Assembly (NCBI RefSeq): GCF_018128945.1
Contig: NZ_CP068393.1
Location: forward strand, 2,666,001-2,730,000
DNA: 64,000 nt
Origin: Aristaeella hokkaidonensis
GTDB lineage: Bacteria; Bacillota; Clostridia; Christensenellales; Aristaeellaceae
Direction: 5' to 3'
The position numbers were made by a program, and so were the translations under genes. This document shows, in pieces, positions 9,831 through 17,755 of this stretch. A model generated the notes under the pieces. That model was not told where the DNA came from, made no database searches, and saw only the letters and a list, made by a program, of their open reading frames with translations. The stretch's first letter is position 1. Each line of letters begins with the position of its first letter.

Positions 9831-11096
9831 TCATTTCAGTGCTGAAAGCGCTCTCTGTCCGATATCACGCCGGCAGTACTTGTTGCCGAATTCAATCCGA
9901 TCGGCCATGGCATAGGCTTCCTTCACGGCCTCCTGCAGGGTGTCCGCCACCGCGGTCACACCCAGCACCCGGCCGCCGGAAGTTACCAGTTTCCCGTCCT
10001 TCAGCGCGGCGCCGGCCACGAAGACGTGATCCTGCACATCCGCGGGAATGGTGATCTCGTATCCCTTTTCATAATGTACGGGATAGCCCATGGAGGCGAG
10101 CACCACACAGCAGGCATGCGCATCTTTGAATTTCACTTCGCAGTCCGCCAGTGTGCCGTTGGTGGTTGCCTGCATCACGGTCAGCAGGTCGCTCTCCAGC
10201 AGGGGCAGCACCACCTGGGTTTCCGGATCGCCGAACCGGCAGTTGTATTCTATCACTTTCGGTCCGTTCTTGGTGAGCATCAGGCCGAAATACAGGCAGC
10301 CGCGGAATTCCCGGCCTTCCGCCTTCATCGCCCGGATGGTCGGCAGGAAAATGGTTTCCATGCAGGTCTTTGCAATCTCTTCCGTGTAGAAGGGATTCGG
10401 CGCGACAGTGCCCATGCCGCCGGTGTTCGGGCCGTTGTCTCCGTCCTCCGCCCGCTTATGGTCCATGCTGGATACCATGGGCTTTACAGTCGTACCATCC
10501 GTGAAAGCCAGCACGGTTACTTCGGGTCCTTCAAGGAATTCTTCAATGACGATCTGATCGCCGCTTTTGCCAAACTTCTTGTCTTCCATGATCTCCCGCA
10601 CGGCTTCGCGCGCTTCCCAGCGGTTCATGGCCACAGTCACGCCCTTGCCCAGGGCCAGGCCGTCCGCCTTGATTACCGTCGGAATCGGAGAGGTTTCCAG
10701 GTATTCCAGCGCCTTTTTCGGATCGGTGAATACTTCATAGGCCGCGGTGGGAATCCCGTACTTCTTCATCAGGTCCTTGGAGAAGACCTTGCTTCCCTCA
10801 ATGATCGCCGCGTTTTTCCGGGGACCGAAGCAGGGAATGCCCATCGCCTCCAGGGGATCCACACAACCCAGCACCAGCGGATCATCCGGAGCCACAACCG
10901 CATAATCAATCTTTGTGGATTTGGCAAAAGCCACGATTCCATCAATATCCGTAGCCTTGATATCCACACAGGTTGCGTCCGCCGCGATCCCGCCGTTTCC
11001 CGGCAGGGCATAAATGGTTTCGACTTCCGGGTTCTGCCTCAGTTTCTTGATAATGGTATGCTCACGGCCGCCGCCGCCGACAAGAAGAATATTCAT
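9831..11096 (-). CDS. purD: Phosphoribosylamine--glycine ligase (GAR synthetase)
   Basis: Joins phosphoribosylamine to glycine with ATP, giving GAR. The 421 residues are typical. The N-terminus MNILLVGGGGREH is the family signature; the ATP-grasp core shows ADGLALGKGV near residue 145, MDHKRAEDGDNGPNTGGMG near 210-230, and EYNCRFGDPETQ. The ribosome binding site AAAGGA lies about 14 bases upstream, a long spacing. It sits between the AICAR transformylase and purL genes in the leftward purine operon. Confidence 0.97.
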   Translation of the reverse strand: MNILLVGGGGREHTIIKKLRQNPEVETIYALPGNGGIAADATCVDIKATDIDGIVAFAKSTKIDYAVVAPDDPLVLGCVDPLEAMGIPCFGPRKNAAIIEGSKVFSKDLMKKYGIPTAAYEVFTDPKKALEYLETSPIPTVIKADGLALGKGVTVAMNRWEAREAVREIMEDKKFGKSGDQIVIEEFLEGPEVTVLAFTDGTTVKPMVSSMDHKRAEDGDNGPNTGGMGTVAPNPFYTEEIAKTCMETIFLPTIRAMKAEGREFRGCLYFGLMLTKNGPKVIEYNCRFGDPETQVVLPLLESDLLTVMQATTNGTLADCEVKFKDAHACCVVLASMGYPVHYEKGYEITIPADVQDHVFVAGAALKDGKLVTSGGRVLGVTAVADTLQEAVKEAYAMADRIEFGNKYCRRDIGQRALSALK

Positions 11097-11173
11097 AATC
11101 TATTATTAATTCCTTTCAGGAAAGTATTCAGGCTGATTGATTCATCAATGAAGCACGAGGCTGTTCCACCGGA

Positions 11174-12358
11174 TTAATGGTGGAACAGTCTCATGTGGGT
11201 GAACGCCATCGTCATGCCGTACTTGTCGCAGCAGTCGATCACCGCGTCATCGCGGATGGAGCCGCCGGGCTCGGCAATGTATTTCACGCCGCTCTTGTAA
11301 GCGCGTTCAATGTTGTCGCTGAAGGGGAAGAAAGCGTCGGAGCCCAGCGCCACATTCTGCCGGGTATCCAGGAAGGCGCGCTTCTCCGCGTCGGTCAGGG
11401 GAGCCGGCTGGGCGGTGAAGTACTTCTGCCAGTTGCCGTCGGCGCAGACATCTTCCTCATTCTGGTTGATGTAGCCGTCGATGACGTTGTCCCGCTCGGG
11501 GCGGCCCAGATCCGCACGGAAGGGCAGGTTCAGCACCTTCTCATGCTGACGCAGGAACCAGGTGTCTGCCTTGGAACCGGCAAGGCGGGTGCAGTGGATA
11601 CGGCTCTGCTGGCCGGCACCCACGCCGATGGCCTGGCCGTCCACTGCGTAGCAGACGGAGTTGGACTGGGTGTACTTCAGGGTGATCAGGGCGATGATCA
11701 GGTCACGCACGGCGGAATCCGGCAGATCCTTGGTCTTCGTCACGATATCCGAGAGCAGCTCCCGGTTGATTTCAAAGTTGTTGCGGCCCTGTTCAAAGGT
11801 AATGCCGAACACCTGCTTGCGTTCCTGCACTTCGGGCACATAGTCGGGATCGATCTCAACGATGTTGTAGTTGCCCTTGCGCTTCTGCTTCAGGATTTCC
11901 AGAGCTTCGGGTTCATAGCCGGGGGCGATGACGCCGTCGGACACTTCCCGCTTGATCATCTTCGCGGTGGTCACGTCACACACATCACTCAGGGCAACCC
12001 AGTCGCCGAAGGAGCACATACGGTCTGTGCCGCGGGCACGGGCATAAGCGCAGGCCAGGGGGGAATCGTCCAGGCCTTCGATATCATCCACAAAGCAGGC
12101 CTTCTTCAGGTCAGCGGACAGCGGAATACCAACCGCAGCGGAAGTGGGGCTCACGTGCTTGAAGCTGGTCACGGCGGGCATGCCCAGGGCAGCCTTTAGT
12201 TCCTTCACCAGCTGCCAGCTGTTGAAGGCGTCCAGGAAGTTGATGAAACCGGGACGGCCGGACAGGATTTTGATCGGCAGCTCGCTGCCGTCGCTCATGT
12301 AGATCTTCGCGGGCTTCTGGTTGGGGTTGCAGCCATACTTGAGTTCGAATTCTTTCAT
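11174..12358 (-). CDS. purH: AICAR formyltransferase (PurH transformylase domain only)
   Basis: Transfers a formyl group from 10-formyl-THF to AICAR, giving FAICAR. The 394 residues correspond only to the C-terminal transformylase part of bifunctional PurH; the N-terminal IMP cyclohydrolase domain is absent. Visible family motifs are MKEFELKYGCNPNQKPAKI, SFKHVSPTSAAVG (catalytic Lys-His), QSNSVCYAVDGQAIGVGAGQ, DAFFPFSDNIE, and AEPGGSIRDD. The start at 12358 has AAAAGGAG upstream. The next gene upstream encodes a PurO-type cyclohydrolase that completes the pathway. Free-standing transformylases of this length are known in Clostridia. Confidence 0.93.
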   Translation of the reverse strand: MKEFELKYGCNPNQKPAKIYMSDGSELPIKILSGRPGFINFLDAFNSWQLVKELKAALGMPAVTSFKHVSPTSAAVGIPLSADLKKACFVDDIEGLDDSPLACAYARARGTDRMCSFGDWVALSDVCDVTTAKMIKREVSDGVIAPGYEPEALEILKQKRKGNYNIVEIDPDYVPEVQERKQVFGITFEQGRNNFEINRELLSDIVTKTKDLPDSAVRDLIIALITLKYTQSNSVCYAVDGQAIGVGAGQQSRIHCTRLAGSKADTWFLRQHEKVLNLPFRADLGRPERDNVIDGYINQNEEDVCADGNWQKYFTAQPAPLTDAEKRAFLDTRQNVALGSDAFFPFSDNIERAYKSGVKYIAEPGGSIRDDAVIDCCDKYGMTMAFTHMRLFHH

Positions 12359-12442
12359 GATCTTATCTCCTTTTCTTCTTGCGATCGCCGTTACCAATGC
12401 TCCGTTCGCCTTCGGCTCCTGATCATTGACGGCTGTAGCATG

Positions 12443-12478
12443 GGACGTGTTACCAAAATCTGAGATTTTGACACGTCC
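12443..12478 (-). other. Intergenic stem-loop between purO and the AICAR transformylase gene
   Basis: GGACGTGT (12443-12450) pairs with ACACGTCC (12471-12478); inside it AAAATC pairs with GATTTT around a three-base loop. No T-run follows, so it reads as an mRNA-processing or stability element rather than a terminator. Confidence 0.55.
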
Positions 12479-12489
12479 GCATCACTGTA

Positions 12490-13209
12490 TCACTTGTTCT
12501 TGTTGACCAGCCGGCTTTCAGCGGCGCCGGTCTTCAGGTCCACATAGCGGACATAGAGGCTGATCTTGTTCTGCTCGTTCAGGTTCTTCCACAGGATATC
12601 CGTCATATCATCGATATCGTCGCTCACGGCGATGCGCTCCGGCTCGCCCTGGAAGGTGGGAATCGGATTGCCGTCGCACACATAGGTGTGGATGAAGTGG
12701 CCCAGGCCGTTCAGCGGCGCATAGCTGTAGGTGAAGCGGTTGCAGGCGCTGCCTTCCGCGTCGGCGCTCTTGAGGATGCTCATCTGGTAAGTGAAGTCCC
12801 CGTTTCCGAAGGTCAGCATGCCGCTGATACGGGGGGTGAAGTTCGGGCCGTCCGGCTCAAACTCCCGGCTTTCCAGCGCGGCGGAGAAGGTTTTGCCGTC
12901 TTTCAGGCCGTCATAAATCGTATCGGTCTGGTTGCCGTTGGTCACGATCAGGTTGTTCCCGAAAGAACGGATCGCGGCATAGATGATCAGGGAGGGGTCC
13001 TGGACCTTCGAGGCGTCGAAGGGCTCGGTGAAAACTTCACCGTTCTTCTCGGTGAAGATCCGGTTGCGGCTGTTGTCGCTGCGGCCCATGATGAAATAGG
13101 CAGTCATGGCTTTCGTTCCGTCCGGCGTCTTGCCGATGATGATGCCGCGTCCGGGGTAGGTGTTGTCCTTCAGCAGTTCCTCAGGGGTATTGATGCGGTA
13201 GATGTCCAT
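12490..13209 (-). CDS. purO: PurO-type IMP cyclohydrolase
   Basis: Closes FAICAR to IMP, the last step of the pathway. The 239-residue product resembles the IMP_cyclohyd family first known from archaeal PurO, not the PurH cyclohydrolase domain. Features include GRGIIIGKTPDGTKAMTAYFI near residues 20-40, then MGRSDNSRNRIF, and IIYAAIRSFGNNLIVTNGNQ near residues 95-115. The start at 13209 has an excellent AGGAGG site. Placement directly before a transformylase that lacks its own cyclohydrolase half supports the call. Function is inferred from family resemblance and context. Confidence 0.88.
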   Translation of the reverse strand: MDIYRINTPEELLKDNTYPGRGIIIGKTPDGTKAMTAYFIMGRSDNSRNRIFTEKNGEVFTEPFDASKVQDPSLIIYAAIRSFGNNLIVTNGNQTDTIYDGLKDGKTFSAALESREFEPDGPNFTPRISGMLTFGNGDFTYQMSILKSADAEGSACNRFTYSYAPLNGLGHFIHTYVCDGNPIPTFQGEPERIAVSDDIDDMTDILWKNLNEQNKISLYVRYVDLKTGAAESRLVNKNK

Positions 13210-13226
13210 AGGCTCCTCCTTGTTTT

Positions 13227-13260
13227 AATTCAGAATTCAGAATTAAGAATTCAGAATTAT
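13227..13260. repeat. 7-bp repeat array b (AATTCAG type)
   Basis: Five heptamers, AATTCAG, AATTCAG, AATTAAG, AATTCAG and AATTATT, lie just upstream of the purO ribosome binding site in the purN-purO spacer. Confidence 0.8.
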
Positions 13261-13328
13261 TTTTTGTTTGATCTGCTTTTCCTTTTGCTCCTCACACAAC
13301 GGCTTTCACAGGGCAAAAGTAATCAGCA

Positions 13329-13949
13329 TTATTCACTCTTCATTGTTGAAATAATTTCTTTAGAAATGATTTCAACACTCTTGGGCAGGATAATCCATTC
13401 CGCCTGCTCCATGACCCGGCGCTGCAGGATTTCAGGAGTATCTCCGGGTTGGATGTCCACCGCCTTCTGGGCGATGATCTCTCCGCCGTCCGGGATCTCA
13501 TTGACAAAGTGTACGGTCGCGCCGGTAACCTTCACGCCCCGGTCCAGCGCCGCCTGGTGAACCTTCAGTCCGTAGAAGCCCGCTCCGCAGAAGCTGGGGA
13601 TCAGGCTGGGATGAACATTGATAATCCGGCGGGTATACAGCGTGGTGAAGTTCTCCGTCAGGATGCTCAGGAATCCGGCCAGTACAATCAGGTCAACCCG
13701 GTTGGTTGTCAGGGCCGCGATCAGCTGCTGCTCAAAGGGCACCTGCCCGCCGCAGGCCTTCTTGTTGATTTCCATGGTGGGGATACCGGCTTTCTGTGCG
13801 CGCTCCAGGGCATAGGCTCCGGAACGGTCGCTGATCACCAGAACCACTTCCCCGTCCGGGATTTCTCCCCGGGCTGAAGCGTCCAGGATCGCCTGCAGGT
13901 TGGTTCCGCCGCCGGAAACCAGTACGGCAATACGGGCTTTTGCGCTCAT
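13329..13949 (-). CDS. purN: Phosphoribosylglycinamide formyltransferase 1
   Basis: Transfers the formyl group of 10-formyl-THF to GAR. The product is 206 residues from the ATG at 13949, chosen over an in-frame GTG at 13955 because GGAGG sits five bases before it. The N-terminus ARIAVLVSGGGTNLQAIL is the PRPP/GAR loop; ILAGFLSILTENFTTLY, INVHPSLIPSFCGAGFYG (catalytic Asn-His region) and VTGATVHFVNE follow. The last codons form an inverted repeat in the mRNA (13345-13376). It lies 20 bases after purM. Confidence 0.97.
   Translation of the reverse strand: MSAKARIAVLVSGGGTNLQAILDASARGEIPDGEVVLVISDRSGAYALERAQKAGIPTMEINKKACGGQVPFEQQLIAALTTNRVDLIVLAGFLSILTENFTTLYTRRIINVHPSLIPSFCGAGFYGLKVHQAALDRGVKVTGATVHFVNEIPDGGEIIAQKAVDIQPGDTPEILQRRVMEQAEWIILPKSVEIISKEIISTMKSE
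13345..13376 (-). repeat. Inverted repeat at the 3' end of purN
   Basis: Two 15-base arms (13345-13359 and 13362-13376) are complementary with one mismatch and almost no spacer. They lie within the last codons of purN. No T-run follows in either direction. Confidence 0.5.
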
Positions 13950-13969
13950 ACGCACCTCCGTCAGTCCGA

Positions 13970-15010
13970 TCAGATGATCGTGATTTTATCCTCGCTCTCG
14001 ATGATTTCACCGATCACGTAGGCTTCTTCTCCGTTGTCCTTCAGAATCCGCAGCGCTTTCTCCGCATCCTCCGCAGCGACAACAATGCTCATGCCAACAC
14101 CCATGTTGAAGGTGTTGAACATATCCCGCTCACTGATGCCGCCCTTTTCGGCGATCAGGTCAAAGATCGGGAGCACCTTCACCTGGCTGCGGGTGATTTT
14201 CGCGCCCAGGCCGTCCGGAATGCTCCGCGGAATGTTCTCGTAGAATCCACCGCCGGTGATGTGGCTGATGCCCTTCACCGCCACTTCCTTCAGCAGGGCC
14301 AGCACAGGCTTCACGTAGATCCGGGTGGGGGTCAGCAGGGTCTCGCCCAGGCTCTTTCCGCCCAGTTTTTCCACCGGCGCTTCCAGGTCCGCGTTTTCCA
14401 CGTCGAACACCTTCCGCACCAGAGAGAAACCGTTGGAGTGAACACCGGTGGACGGCAGCGCAATCACCACGTCTCCGGCTTTCATGGTCTTGTTGTCAAT
14501 GATCTGTGCCTTGTCCACGATACCTGTGGAATATCCGGCCAGGTCATAGTCGTCTTCGGGCATCATCCCGGGATGCTCCGCCGTCTCGCCGCCGATCAGC
14601 GCGCAGCCGGCCTGTATGCAGCCCTCGCAGACGCCCTTGACGATCTCTGCAATCCGCTCGGGCACGTTCTTTCCGCAGGCAATATAGTCCAGGAAGAACA
14701 GGGGCTTCGCGCCGCAGCAGATGATATCGTTGACGCACATAGCCACGCAGTCGATACCGATGGTATCGTGCTTGTCCATCAGCAGGGCAATTTTCAGCTT
14801 GGTGCCCACGCCGTCGGTGCCGGATACCAGCACCGGTTCCTTCATGCCGGTCATATCCGGCTGGAACAGTCCGCCGAATCCGCCCACATCAGAGCAGACC
14901 CCGGGGGTCTCTGTCCGCTGGATATGCTTTTTCATCAGCTCAACAGACTTGTAACCGGCAGTGATATCAACGCCAGCGGCGGCGTAGGCTTCAGATCTGG
15001 ATTCGTTCAT
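13970..15010 (-). CDS. purM: Phosphoribosylformylglycinamidine cyclo-ligase (AIR synthetase)
   Basis: Converts FGAM to AIR with ATP. The 346 residues are the usual length. The N-terminus has [19 protein letters not shown], followed by [44 protein letters not shown] and [14 protein letters not shown], all PurM signatures; [13 protein letters not shown] lies near residue 240. AAAGGA sits nine bases before the ATG at 15010. It lies between purF and purN in the operon. Confidence 0.97.
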   Translation of the reverse strand: MNESRSEAYAAAGVDITAGYKSVELMKKHIQRTETPGVCSDVGGFGGLFQPDMTGMKEPVLVSGTDGVGTKLKIALLMDKHDTIGIDCVAMCVNDIICCGAKPLFFLDYIACGKNVPERIAEIVKGVCEGCIQAGCALIGGETAEHPGMMPEDDYDLAGYSTGIVDKAQIIDNKTMKAGDVVIALPSTGVHSNGFSLVRKVFDVENADLEAPVEKLGGKSLGETLLTPTRIYVKPVLALLKEVAVKGISHITGGGFYENIPRSIPDGLGAKITRSQVKVLPIFDLIAEKGGISERDMFNTFNMGVGMSIVVAAEDAEKALRILKDNGEEAYVIGEIIESEDKITII

Positions 15011-15078
15011 TGTGATGGTTCCTTTCTAATAAGGTATATTTCGTAAGCGGGTAAACAATCGTCGTCTCATCCGCAATC

Positions 15079-16512
15079 TCAGTCGTCGTCTCCACGTCCG
15101 TCCCAACAATAGGTACAAAGCTCGCAGGGATCAATACCGATGGCTTTGATTACGCCTTCCAGGGTCTGGAACTCCAGGGAGGCGAAGTTGAACTTCTTGC
15201 AGATGCAGTCCCGGAGGTTCTTGCCCCGCTCGGTGCTGCCGTCGGCATATTCATCAATATGCTTGAAGCCTTCCTCCCCTTCCAGCTCCAGGATCACCCG
15301 GCGGGCAATCAGCTCAAGGTCGCTGTTGGAACGGGAGAAGTTCAGGTACTTGCAGGCGTACATGATCGGCGGGCAGGCACTGCGCATATGCACGGACTTG
15401 GCACCGCTCTCATACAGGAACTCAACGGTCTCCCGCAGCTGGGTGCCGCGGACGATGGAGTCATCCACAAACAGCAGGTTCTTGTCCTTGATCAGCTCGT
15501 TCACGGGAATCTGCTTCATCTTGGCGATCTTGTCCCGGTCCGTCTGGTTGGCCGGCATGAAGCTGCGGCTCCAGGTGGGGGTGTACTTGATGAAGGCCCG
15601 GGCAAAGGGCGTTCCGCTACGGTTCGCGTAGCCGATGGCGTGGGGCGTACCGGAGTCCGGCACACCGCCGATGTAGTCGATCGGGTCATCCCGGCCGGCT
15701 TCCTTGTCGTTGTCCGCCATGATCGCGCCGTTGCGGTAGCGCATCTCCTCCACGTTCACGCCTTCGTAGGTGGAGGTGGGATATCCGTAATAGCTCCAGA
15801 GGAAGGAGCAGATCTTCTTTTTCTTTCCGGGAGCCACCAGCCGGGTCATCTTGCTGGGCGTCAGCTCAACGATTTCCCCGGGGCCCAGCTCGCAGACGTC
15901 TTCGTAACCGGTCTTGTGGAAAGCAAAGGATTCAAACGCCACAGCGTAGCTGTCATCCCGCTTGCCGATGGCCACCGGCAGACGGCCCATCCGGTCCCGG
16001 GCCGCAATGATGGAGCCCTTGTCCGTCAGGATCAGAATGGAGGCAGTGCCCACAATGGACTTCTGGGCAAACTGAATGCCCTCCGCAAAATTGCTCTTCT
16101 GGTTGATCAGGGCGCTGAGCAGCTCCGTCTGATTGATCTTACCGCCGGTCATGGAATCAAAGTGACCGCCGCTGAAGCTGAGGTACTGGTCGATCAGCTC
16201 ATCCGCGTTGTTGATCACGCCGGTCATGCAGATGGCATAGGTGCCCAGGTTGGAACGGATCAGCAGGGGCTGGGGATCCGCGTCGGAAATGCAGCCGATC
16301 GCGGAAGTGCCGCGCATCTCCTCAAAAATATGTTCAAACTTCGTCCGGAAAGGAGCGTTGCAGATGTTGTGAATCTTCCGCTGCAGACCGATCTCCTCAT
16401 CCCACGCGGCCATACCGGCACGGCGGGTGCCCAGATGGCTGTGATAGTCCACACCGAAAAACACATCCAGCATACAGTCCTTCTTGGACGTTATTCCGAA
16501 AAATCCACCCAT
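15079..16512 (-). CDS. purF: Amidophosphoribosyltransferase-like PurF lacking the glutaminase nucleophile
   Basis: Family role: first step of purine synthesis, PRPP + Gln to phosphoribosylamine. The 477-residue chain has an intact PRPP loop, NLLFVDDSIVRGTQLRETV, near residues 340-360, plus the conserved GVPDSGTPHAIGYA. The N-terminus reads MGGFFGI, so the cysteine that becomes residue 1 in ordinary PurF (CGI) is Gly. Other glutaminase landmarks (the GHxRYST and NGN regions) are also altered, to AIGCISDAD and TGVINNAD. A TGA two codons upstream rules out a longer N-terminus. C-terminal cysteines (CELCTYC) suggest the Fe-S type seen in B. subtilis PurF. It may use free ammonia; that is inference. 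The start is supported by GGAGG eight bases upstream. Confidence 0.9.
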   Translation of the reverse strand: MGGFFGITSKKDCMLDVFFGVDYHSHLGTRRAGMAAWDEEIGLQRKIHNICNAPFRTKFEHIFEEMRGTSAIGCISDADPQPLLIRSNLGTYAICMTGVINNADELIDQYLSFSGGHFDSMTGGKINQTELLSALINQKSNFAEGIQFAQKSIVGTASILILTDKGSIIAARDRMGRLPVAIGKRDDSYAVAFESFAFHKTGYEDVCELGPGEIVELTPSKMTRLVAPGKKKKICSFLWSYYGYPTSTYEGVNVEEMRYRNGAIMADNDKEAGRDDPIDYIGGVPDSGTPHAIGYANRSGTPFARAFIKYTPTWSRSFMPANQTDRDKIAKMKQIPVNELIKDKNLLFVDDSIVRGTQLRETVEFLYESGAKSVHMRSACPPIMYACKYLNFSRSNSDLELIARRVILELEGEEGFKHIDEYADGSTERGKNLRDCICKKFNFASLEFQTLEGVIKAIGIDPCELCTYCWDGRGDDD

Positions 16513-16536
16513 AGTTCAAACCTCCGGTTTTATATC

Positions 16537-16571
16537 AATTCATAATTCATAATTCACAATTCATAATTCGG
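16537..16571. repeat. 7-bp repeat array c (AATTCAT type)
   Basis: Five heptamers, AATTCAT twice, AATTCAC, AATTCAT and AATTCGG, lie between purE and purF, close to the purF ribosome binding site. Confidence 0.8.
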
Positions 16572-16630
16572 ACCACTTTTCCGTTTCTGTCCTGTAAAAG
16601 ATGTTCCTGATTACGTTTTTAAGTAATCAT

Positions 16631-16658
16631 AATTCTGAATTCTGAATTCTGAATTAAA
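16631..16658. repeat. 7-bp repeat array d (AATTCTG type)
   Basis: Three AATTCTG heptamers and one degenerate unit abut and overlap the purE stop codon, in the same spacer as array c. Confidence 0.8.
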
Positions 16659-17142
16659 GCCGTTCGGCTATCCCGGCATCTTTCGCCAGGACCGCTTCCG
16701 CGTCAGCCTTCCGCTTTGCATCCAGCTTCGCCGCAAGGTCCGCGTCTTCCACCGCCAGGATCTGTGCGGCAAGAAGCGCTGCATTGGCTCCGCCGTTCAC
16801 CGCCACGGTGGCCACCGGGATGCCGGTGGGCATCTGAACAGTGGAAAGCAGCGCGTCCAGCCCCTCCAGGCAGGGCCCCTGGCAGGGAATCCCGATCACC
16901 GGAAGGGTGGTGTTAGCGGCAACGGCACCGGCCAGATGGGCCGCCATGCCCGCCGCCGCAATCAGTGCGCCGAAGCCGTTCTTCCGCGCATTGATAGCAA
17001 AAGCCCGGGCTTCCTCCGGTGTACGGTGTGCCGAATAAACGTGCACCTCGAAGGGAATGCCCAGGCTTTTGAGCTGATCTGTTGCTTTTTTAATCACGGG
17101 CAGATCGCTGTCACTACCCATGATGATACCCACTTTTCTCAC
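16654..17142 (-). CDS. purE: N5-carboxyaminoimidazole ribonucleotide mutase
   Basis: Converts N5-CAIR to CAIR (class I), or carboxylates AIR directly (class II). The 162 residues carry GIIMGSDSDLPVIKKA at the N-terminus, VYSAHRTPEEA near residue 35-45 (catalytic His), AAAGMAAHLAG, and GIPCQGPCLEGLDALLS. The start is GTG at 17142 with AGGAGG eight bases upstream. No purK is in the window, so which substrate it uses cannot be settled. It is the first gene of the purine operon, 38 bases downstream of a strong promoter. Confidence 0.96.
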   Translation of the reverse strand: MRKVGIIMGSDSDLPVIKKATDQLKSLGIPFEVHVYSAHRTPEEARAFAINARKNGFGALIAAAGMAAHLAGAVAANTTLPVIGIPCQGPCLEGLDALLSTVQMPTGIPVATVAVNGGANAALLAAQILAVEDADLAAKLDAKRKADAEAVLAKDAGIAERL

Positions 17143-17180
17143 GTTAAGATCCTCCTGATTCCTCCATTGAAACCGTTCTC

Positions 17181-17209
17181 AATATACTTCAAAACACGAA
17201 CATTGTCAA
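17181..17209 (-). promoter_or_regulatory. Purine operon promoter with an overlapping PurBox-like site
   Basis: On the minus strand TTGACA (17204-17209) is separated by exactly 17 bases from TATATT (17181-17186), a near-consensus sigma-A promoter upstream of purE. The spacer, read on +, contains ACGAACATT (17196-17204), close to the CGAAC core bound by PurR in Firmicutes. The untranslated leader is only about 30 bases, leaving no room for a riboswitch. Confidence 0.8.
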
Positions 17210-17244
17210 TTAGAAACAAAGGAAATTCATATATTTTTAAATAA

Positions 17245-17278
17245 AAACCCGAACGTTCGGAAATAAACGTTCGGGTTT
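17245..17278 (-). terminator. Terminator of the pyrimidine operon
   Basis: A 13-bp perfect stem, arms 17245-17257 and 17266-17278, has an 8-base loop and a T-rich tail on the minus strand toward purE. It closes the pyr operon and insulates the purE promoter. Each arm contains CCCGAACGTT, itself similar to a PurBox core. Confidence 0.88.
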
Positions 17279-17332
17279 CTTCGGTTTTTGTGCATTCTGG
17301 TGCAGTTTTTGCTATTTAGCCCCATCCATCTC

Positions 17333-17755
17333 TCAGAGGTTGGATGCTTTCGTTTCGCAGTAAACGCACCGGTATTCCCTTTTCTCCCTGTCTGTCAGGT
17401 GGAAAACCTGATCCAGTTCCTGTTCACAGGAGGAAATGCACCGGGGATTTTTGCAGAAGAGAACGTTCACCAGCTTCTCCGGCATCTCGATGCGTTTCTT
17501 CTCGATCAGTTCTCCGTTCCGGATGATATTAACCGTGGCACCCGGATCCACATAGCCGATAATATCCAGGTCCACGTCAATCGCCGCGTCCACCTTGATG
17601 ATATCCTTACGGCCCAGCTTACGGGAAACTACGTTTGTGATCATGGCCACCGGGGCTTCCAGGCTTTCCAGTCCCAGCAGGCGGTACAGCTTCATGCCGC
17701 AGCCGGCGGCAATGTGGTCAATGACGATCCCGTCGTGGATGGAATCTACGTTCAT
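17333..17755 (-). CDS. pyrI: Aspartate carbamoyltransferase regulatory subunit
   Basis: Regulatory chain of aspartate transcarbamoylase, which binds nucleotide effectors and the catalytic PyrB chains. The 140 residues run from the ATG at 17755, which overlaps the pyrB stop (ATGA). The N-terminal nucleotide-binding part shows [20 protein letters not shown]; the C-terminal zinc domain has four cysteines, CKNPRC and CVYC, in the expected places. It ends the pyrimidine operon and is followed by the strong terminator at 17245-17278. Confidence 0.96.
   Translation of the reverse strand: MNVDSIHDGIVIDHIAAGCGMKLYRLLGLESLEAPVAMITNVVSRKLGRKDIIKVDAAIDVDLDIIGYVDPGATVNIIRNGELIEKKRIEMPEKLVNVLFCKNPRCISSCEQELDQVFHLTDREKREYRCVYCETKASNL

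Noticed and set aside
17143-17180. Purine riboswitch upstream of purE
   Set aside because: The predicted leader is only about 30 bases, too short for the aptamer, and the conserved loop sequences are absent.
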